Shown one piece after another: positions 3,788 to 7,613 of a stretch of DNA of 7,613 nt; position 1 is the stretch's first letter, and the number at the start of each line of letters is the position of its first letter. A model generated the notes under the pieces. It was not told the origin of the DNA and searched no databases. It worked only from the letters and a program-made list of their open reading frames with translations. Where the stretch lies: the NCBI GenBank assembly GCA_018816205.1, contig JAHIWJ010000222.1:1-7613 (forward strand). The letters are read 5' to 3'. A program made the position numbers and the translations under genes. Source of the stretch: Nanobdellota archaeon. GTDB lineage: Archaea; Nanobdellota; Nanobdellia; Pacearchaeales; GW2011-AR1.

Positions 3788-4480
3788 ATGGTTAAAGTAA
3801 GCGCGGGAAGTTATGATTTGAACACTTGGCTTTATGGGGGCTATGAGAATGACATAGTCACGGTTTTATATGGCGGGGCGGGGAGCGGGAAGACTAATCT
3901 TTGTCTGTTGGCTGCGGTGTCGCAGGCGAAAAAAGGAAACAAGGTGACTTTTATTGACACTGAAGGAGGATTTAGTGTTGAAAGGGTTAAGCAACTTGTT
4001 GGGGAGAAAGATGGTGTTCAAGAAGTTTTAAAAAATATTTTTTTGTTGAAGCCGACGAGTTTTGAGGAGCAGAAGAAGGCGTTTGTTGAGTTGAATAAGA
4101 GACTGAAGGATCAGATTGATTTGATTGTTGTGGACGGGATGACTATTTTGTATCGACTTGACTTTGCTGATGCTAGAGATAAGAGCGATGAAGCGTTGCA
4201 GACGATTAATTCAGAGTTGGCGAAGCAAATGAAAACTCTGGCGGAAATTGCCAGGAAGAAAGAAATTCCGGTTTTGGTGACTAATCAGATTTATCGGTGG
4301 GAGGATGAGGACAGAATGGTGGGGGGAGATATTTTGAAGTATTGGGGGAAGTGCTTGATTGAGTTGGTGAATGATAAAGGTCGTCGCATTGCATATTTAC
4401 GCAAACATAGATCGTTGCCTGAAAAGAGCTTGGATTTTCAGATAACTAATTCAGGAATTAAGAAAAGGGGTTGGATTTAA
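3788..4480 (+). CDS. radB: RadB, RecA-family recombination protein
   Basis: Archaeal RadA paralogue that assists recombination and DNA repair. It has the RecA ATPase core but lacks the N-terminal helix-hairpin-helix domain of RadA. The 230 residues start MVKVSAGSYDLNTWLYGGYE, with the family's short N-terminus before Walker A, GGAGSGKT (29-36). Next come FIDTEGGF (55-62), Walker B LIVVD (112-116), and the conserved VTNQIYRW (164-171) before a C-terminal beta region ending in the polar KKRGWI. The length is typical for RadB. The TAA overlaps the ATG of the following LAGLIDADG frame (TAATG), so the two are probably translated in a coupled way. Confidence 0.93.
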   Translation: MVKVSAGSYDLNTWLYGGYENDIVTVLYGGAGSGKTNLCLLAAVSQAKKGNKVTFIDTEGGFSVERVKQLVGEKDGVQEVLKNIFLLKPTSFEEQKKAFVELNKRLKDQIDLIVVDGMTILYRLDFADARDKSDEALQTINSELAKQMKTLAEIARKKEIPVLVTNQIYRWEDEDRMVGGDILKYWGKCLIELVNDKGRRIAYLRKHRSLPEKSLDFQITNSGIKKRGWI

Positions 4481-5141
4481 TGGGAAAGGATTGGAATGCC
4501 AAGCCTTTAGATATTGATAGGGTTTTAGAGTCAGAAGATTTTCCTTACGTGATTGGAGCTCTGCAGGCAAGGGTAAAAAAATTCCGTTTGGCAGGTATGC
4601 AATAACAGAGCAGGACGGATGGGTGACTGGCAACGTGAGGGAGATACTTGAGGAAACGCTGCAAACACCGGTTTATGTCGGCAAAGTGATTTATACTAAA
4701 GGAGTAACCAAAGTTAAGCGACGATTGGTTATGTGGAATGATGCGTTTACACGTTTCTTGAGAGAGCAGACAAAGGACAACAGCCGGGTTGCAAGTTTTG
4801 TTAGAGGTTCTGTTGAACAAAGAAGAAGTTTTATACGCTGTTTTTTGGATTCAAGGCGTTCAGTAGGACACACCACATACCATGTTGAGAGGCATGATTA
4901 TGATATTAATTTTCCGAGAATTGTTATAAAAAGATGTCTTGATGACAGTCTTCTAAAGAGTTTTGCAGGTTTATTAAGGCAGGAAAGCATAGAGCCTGCG
5001 GTGACAAGGCATCTCTTGTCAATTTGCAAACAAAGAGACATAGGGCATGTTTTGAGGAAAGAGTTGATTAGTCACCCTGTAAAATTACAGACACTTAGGG
5101 ATTTATACGAGCAGCTTAGGGAATATCAAAGAATTGCTTGA
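4480..5141 (+). CDS. LAGLIDADG-family protein, frame disrupted, catalytic Asp lost
   Basis: LAGLIDADG homing endonucleases are two-motif DNA-cleaving proteins. Frame 1 starts at ATG 4480 inside the radB stop and reaches FPYVIGALQARVKK before stopping at TAA 4603-4605. The -1 frame continues as IPFGRYAITEQDGW and runs to 5141, giving a 220-residue product if joined at the A7 tract (4575-4581). The first motif is YVIGAL (23-28). The second is RRSFIRCFLDSRRSV (115-129), aligned to the family FLRGFFDxDGSV. Downstream, NFPRIVIKRCLDD...LLKSFAGLLRQESIE (144-172) and LISHPVKLQTLRDLYE match the usual IxNxxLLxxIxxLLxxLGI and IGFSHPxKxxxL ends. The catalytic acidic positions are basic: R126 in motif 2, and R31 or K in motif 1 depending on where the frame change lies. 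This may be a decaying gene or a DNA-binding relic. The unbroken C-terminal frame alone would start at GTG 4623. Confidence 0.72.
4575..4581 (+). other. A7 slippery heptamer at the frame change
   Basis: In the frame of ATG 4480 the codons read GTA AAA AAA TTC, so the tract is A_AAA_AAA, the canonical -1 slippery layout. A -1 slip here joins exactly to the long downstream frame. Beyond it, TCCGT (4583-4587) can pair with ACGGA (4615-4619) across a 27-nt loop, a weak stimulator at best. A one-base deletion in the gene explains the data equally well. Confidence 0.5.
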
Positions 5142-5206
5142 TTTGAATAATTTTGGGCGATTAGGACAAATTAGGGCTAATTGAAATTATCAAACAAAAT
5201 AATGAA

Positions 5207-5296
5207 TTAAGAATCTGTAAAAATGCAGTCTAAACTGCGTGCAAGTGTTAAATTAGTGAACGCATTTAATTTCTGTGAATAAATTGCGAAATGCAT
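5207..5296 (-). CDS. Possible 29-residue small ORF with strong Shine-Dalgarno
   Basis: On the minus strand GGGGAGGT precedes ATG 5296 by 10 nt. The frame encodes 29 residues starting MHFAIYSQKLNAFTNLTLAR and ends at TAA 5207-5209. A TTAATATTTG sequence further upstream could be a TATA box. The Shine-Dalgarno is the only real support, and codon use cannot be judged at this length. The start overlaps the 5262-5294 stem-loop. Confidence 0.22.
   Translation of the reverse strand: MHFAIYSQKLNAFTNLTLARSLDCIFTDS
5262..5294. repeat. Imperfect stem-loop in the intergenic gap
   Basis: GCATTT (5262-5267) pairs with AAATGC (5289-5294) and AATTT (5268-5272) with AAATT (5281-5285), with a GCG bulge and an 8-nt loop. 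It is AT-rich and could be chance. Confidence 0.35.
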
Positions 5297-5735
5297 AGCC
5301 CGATATACCTCCCCAAAATGAACCTGAACAAATATTAACGAAGACAGATAAAATAATTTCTAATCATGGGCTTGGATATTAACTTCTTGGATTATTACAA
5401 TTATTTAATGTATATGCTATAGAGGACTTTAAAAAACCGTGTTTTATGCAGTCCATTGCAAATGCAAAATAGCTTCAATCTTATTTTTATGTAATGCTCA
5501 ACGACAAAATTAATATTTTAGGATTGGGGTGAGCTTTATCTCTGCACAACTTCTTCAAAAAAGGTTATTTTTATTCTCATTTATATCTACTATGGTTTGA
5601 ACCATTTTATTGTAATTTATAATGAATCATAACGTTTTTTGTTGCTCAATGCAAAAAGTATTATGAGGACAATAGAAAAACGAACTGGTCTTATTATGGA
5701 ATCTTTAATTTCTTTTTGGGTGGAGCATTAGGGCA

Positions 5736-6242
5736 TTAACGCAGGGTATTGTATTCCTTATGCTCTTTTATCCAGTCTGAGATTTTTTCGTTTTTTGATG
5801 TGAAAGTTGTTTTATCCCAGAGAAGGCCGAATTTTTTGGAGATGTGGTAGGCTGCTTCCCTGCACAGAATGAAGTAGCCCTTGTTTGGGTTTTTGTGGTG
5901 GTGGTCAATTGCAAGGTGGTGGTCTATGCAGAGCAGGCATTTTCCGAGGGGTTTTTTTGTTTTGAAGTCATAGCATTTTGTTTCTTCAAGATTGTAACAG
6001 TCTTCTCTTTTTTTCAGTTCTGCGAGTTCTTTGTCGTTGACTTCAAATAAGACTCCGTTGAAAAAATGATTTTTTGATTTTTTCAGGTTGAGAACATCAG
6101 GGTTTTTTGAACTGCAGTCCATGACATTAAAAATTCTTTTGTAGCCTTTGACAATTACTGGATGAAAGTGTTTGTTTTGAAGTGTCTCCTGAAGTGATTT
6201 GTGGCTGAGCAGACTGCCGTATCCGACAATTTGATATTTCAT
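5736..6242 (-). CDS. Gamma-glutamylcyclotransferase-like protein (GGCT/AIG2 fold)
   Basis: The 168 residues start MKYQIVGYGSLLSHKSLQET. The YGSLL motif (8-12) corresponds to the YGSNL substrate-binding loop of the gamma-glutamylcyclotransferase superfamily. FNGVLFEVNDKELAELKKRE (61-80) matches the family GxxxxxxxxxxLxxLDxxE stretch, with E80 as the probable catalytic Glu. Members release 5-oxoproline from gamma-glutamyl amino acids or amines, or act on glutathione; the substrate here cannot be told. A His-rich segment CIDHHLAIDHHHK (105-117) is odd and could bind metal. Upstream, TTTAAAT is centred about 26 nt before the ATG, so the mRNA is probably leaderless; a GGAG touching the ATG is too close to act as a ribosome site. 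It lies 42 bp after the surface-protein gene on the same strand. Confidence 0.8.
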   Translation of the reverse strand: MKYQIVGYGSLLSHKSLQETLQNKHFHPVIVKGYKRIFNVMDCSSKNPDVLNLKKSKNHFFNGVLFEVNDKELAELKKREDCYNLEETKCYDFKTKKPLGKCLLCIDHHLAIDHHHKNPNKGYFILCREAAYHISKKFGLLWDKTTFTSKNEKISDWIKEHKEYNTLR

Positions 6243-6263
6243 CTCCTGGATAAGCCAATGGAG

Positions 6264-6272
6264 AATTTAAAG
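6264..6272 (-). promoter_or_regulatory. TATA box of the cyclotransferase-like gene
   Basis: The minus strand reads CTTTAAATT, centred near 6268, about 26 nt before ATG 6242. It predicts a leaderless transcript separate from the upstream surface-protein gene. Confidence 0.55.
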
Positions 6273-6284
6273 TTTTTTAGAGGA

Positions 6285-7613
6285 TTATGGCTTATAAGAA
6301 CTATATCCTTGCCCATTATGGCCGATCATTAGAACTGGTGGGATGGGGCCTTCGTTGTCTGCGTCGTGGATGAATGAGTTTATCATTCCCGCTTGGTTTG
6401 TATAAAAATGATCTGCCATGAGATATGGTTCTTCAAATACATTAAAAGTATTATATTTGTAGACTCTTTCATTACCCGGCACTGTATTAAGAAAATAAAG
6501 TCTTTCATCACCTACTGCGAAGTCGCCGTAGCTTATTGATGCTGTTTGGAAAGGCGGCTCTTCATATTGGGCCATGTCAGAAAATCTAAGTAGTGCTATC
6601 GTTCCTGCATTTGTCCTATATCCAAGCATAGTATCACTGACTCCGGCCGCTATTGGAGAAATAGCAGGAGGAAGCTGCACAGGACTGCCCAATAATGGAA
6701 CAGGAGACAATGGTTGCTCTATGTTAAAAACATTTACTGCTCCGCTTAAAGAAACTGAAACCAAGTAATTCGTTGTCCGTGTGGTAAACAGTTTACTAAC
6801 ACTATTGACGGAAATTCTCTGCACAAGTTGTGGTGTGCCACTGGTTGTGTCAAATACATGAATTTTATTATTGTAATAAGTAGACACGTATAATGCGTGG
6901 CCTACGGCTGCGACACTATTGGGATAATCTCCTTCAAGTTCACTGCTTGGAATAACATATGGCACTTCATTAAAAGGATTAATATCATAAACTTCTACAA
7001 CCCCCCCGAGTAATAAAAATAAATTATCATAGTTTACTGCTGCCATATATGAACCGGCGTCGTTTAAAGACTTTACAATATCAAAACCACCTAAGTTGTA
7101 AGGGTTTGAAATGTCTGCAATGCCCAAATCCAAAGAATCTGAAATAGCCCACAATTGATTATCTTCGGAAAGCGCATAGCTGATTGGTCTAAAGTTTACT
7201 CCTTGATAGGGCATTGTTGAAAGCCAGTGCATTCCTGAATCTACGTAAATTGTTTTCTGAACTGTCTGCCATTGCATCCAATCTGCTGTATATACGGTTA
7301 GAGTAATTGTTCTGTCCTGATAGAATTGATGTTTGTCTGTCGGGATTGTTGGATCAGAATTATACGTGCCGTCACCGTAATCAAAAAAGAACCAAGGGGC
7401 ATTTCCTGAGGAAATAGAAGCGTCAAACTTTACTTTTAATCCTTTTTCAATTTGCTCATTTTCCAAGTCAATCTCTCGCCAGTTTTCTTCTCCTGTAACA
7501 GGATCAACATGAACTAATTCTTCAACATAAAAATCCGCACACAATTCGTCTTTTGGCACGCATTGTTGTTCAACGCATTGGTAGCATAGTGTGCAGTCTG
7601 AATTATCTGTACA
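6285..7613 (-). CDS. Secreted Cys-rich/PKD/beta-propeller protein (N-terminus outside window)
   Basis: The frame is open to the window edge, so the 442 residues seen are the C-terminal part. GTG 7559 is only an internal in-frame codon. The visible start is a Cys cluster, CTDNSDCTLCYQCVEQQC then VPKDELC, with six Cys within 25 residues, typical of small extracellular Cys-rich modules. Residues about 60-125 form a PKD domain (FDASIS, then WFFFDYGDGTYNSDP, then ITLTVYTADW). The rest is a beta-propeller with LVIVD-like repeats: IADISNPYNLGGFDIV, VEVYDINPFNEVPYVI, IHVFDTTSGTPQLVQRI and VNVFNIEQPLSPVPLLG. No C-terminal membrane anchor or sorting segment is present; the protein ends GYSSYKP. It is probably an extracellular or cell-surface protein for adhesion or partner contact. 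The signal peptide and any further Cys modules lie outside the window. Confidence 0.85.
   Translation of the reverse strand, partial: CTDNSDCTLCYQCVEQQCVPKDELCADFYVEELVHVDPVTGEENWREIDLENEQIEKGLKVKFDASISSGNAPWFFFDYGDGTYNSDPTIPTDKHQFYQDRTITLTVYTADWMQWQTVQKTIYVDSGMHWLSTMPYQGVNFRPISYALSEDNQLWAISDSLDLGIADISNPYNLGGFDIVKSLNDAGSYMAAVNYDNLFLLLGGVVEVYDINPFNEVPYVIPSSELEGDYPNSVAAVGHALYVSTYYNNKIHVFDTTSGTPQLVQRISVNSVSKLFTTRTTNYLVSVSLSGAVNVFNIEQPLSPVPLLGSPVQLPPAISPIAAGVSDTMLGYRTNAGTIALLRFSDMAQYEEPPFQTASISYGDFAVGDERLYFLNTVPGNERVYKYNTFNVFEEPYLMADHFYTNQAGMINSFIHDADNEGPIPPVLMIGHNGQGYSSYKP

Larger units (their letters stand above)
5142..5735. other. 594-bp AT-rich intergenic region without a clear gene
   Basis: There is no convincing gene of ordinary size on either strand; frames are short and stop-rich. 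Visible elements are a small hairpin GCAGT-CTAA-ACTGC (5225-5238), a larger stem-loop at 5262-5294 (GCATTT and AATTT pairing with AAATT and AAATGC), and a possible 29-residue minus-strand ORF at 5207-5296. It separates the radB gene group from the minus-strand cyclotransferase gene. The gap is large for a compact genome and may hold decayed sequence. Confidence 0.6.

Noticed and set aside
4451..4876. Minus-strand frames opposite the LAGLIDADG gene
   Set aside because: They mirror the plus-strand coding frame and resemble no protein, while the plus strand shows clear family motifs.
5366..5422. 18-residue plus-strand frame MGLDINFLDYYNYLMYML
   Set aside because: It has no ribosome site, no promoter at a convincing distance, and a length expected by chance in AT-rich DNA.
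5844..6050. Plus-strand frame opposite the cyclotransferase gene
   Set aside because: It is antisense to a recognisable domain and Val/Phe-rich, as expected for a reverse shadow of Lys/Asn/His-rich coding sequence.
6574..6768. 64-codon plus-strand frame opposite the surface protein
   Set aside because: It is antisense to the propeller region, with no Shine-Dalgarno or family resemblance.

Overview
The window looks like DPANN-type archaeal DNA, close to Woesearchaeota or Pacearchaeota in style. The evidence is an archaeal/eukaryotic-type glycyl-tRNA synthetase, RNA polymerase subunit L (Rpo11), the RecA-family protein RadB, a DUF5679-like small protein, tRNA genes without encoded CCA, and A/T-rich TATA boxes about 25-26 nt before several start codons. 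The phylum is an inference from small compact genes and AT-rich spacers.

Layout. Positions 1-424 (+) hold the tail of one gene and an overlapping 115-residue unknown protein. They converge with no gap on glyS (425-1954, -). A DUF5679-like protein follows (2010-2204, -). Positions 2274-2902 are an RNA locus: tRNA-Cys(GCA) on the minus strand and tRNA-Arg(UCU) on the plus strand, fired from a shared divergent promoter region. Then come rpoL (2969-3217, +), two paralogous 67-residue membrane proteins (3267-3470 and 3540-3743, +), radB (3788-4480, +) and, overlapping its stop codon, a LAGLIDADG-family protein broken by a -1 frame change (4480-5141). Positions 5142-5735 are an AT-rich gap with at most a tiny ORF. 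The minus strand then carries a gamma-glutamylcyclotransferase-like gene (5736-6242) and the C-terminal part of a secreted PKD/beta-propeller protein (6285-7613, running off the end).

The most unusual part is the tRNA locus. The tRNA-Cys gene is followed by two tandem units, 139 and 124 bp in period. Each ends in a copy of the tRNA 3' end (21 nt exact, then a shorter one). Each unit folds into the same ordered set of hairpins although the stem sequences differ, which suggests selection on RNA (or single-stranded DNA) structure. Upstream, the first 16 nt around the tRNA-Cys 5' end are duplicated 53 bp away, at the spacing expected for a transcription start. The divergent tRNA-Arg gene has a parallel feature: a 59-nt hairpin whose outer stem reproduces the tRNA-Arg acceptor stem, 8 nt before the real tRNA. 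The nearest parallel known to me is the E. coli tyrT locus, where repeats carrying the tRNA 3' end give the rtT RNA; that is an analogy, not homology.

Two expression styles coexist. glyS, rpoL, radB and the cyclotransferase have TATA boxes about 25-26 nt before the ATG and look leaderless. The small DUF5679-like and membrane proteins carry strong GGAGG Shine-Dalgarno sites. The window mixes translation (GlyRS, two tRNAs), transcription (Rpo11) and recombination (RadB) genes with cell-surface and unknown ones; there is no single pathway.
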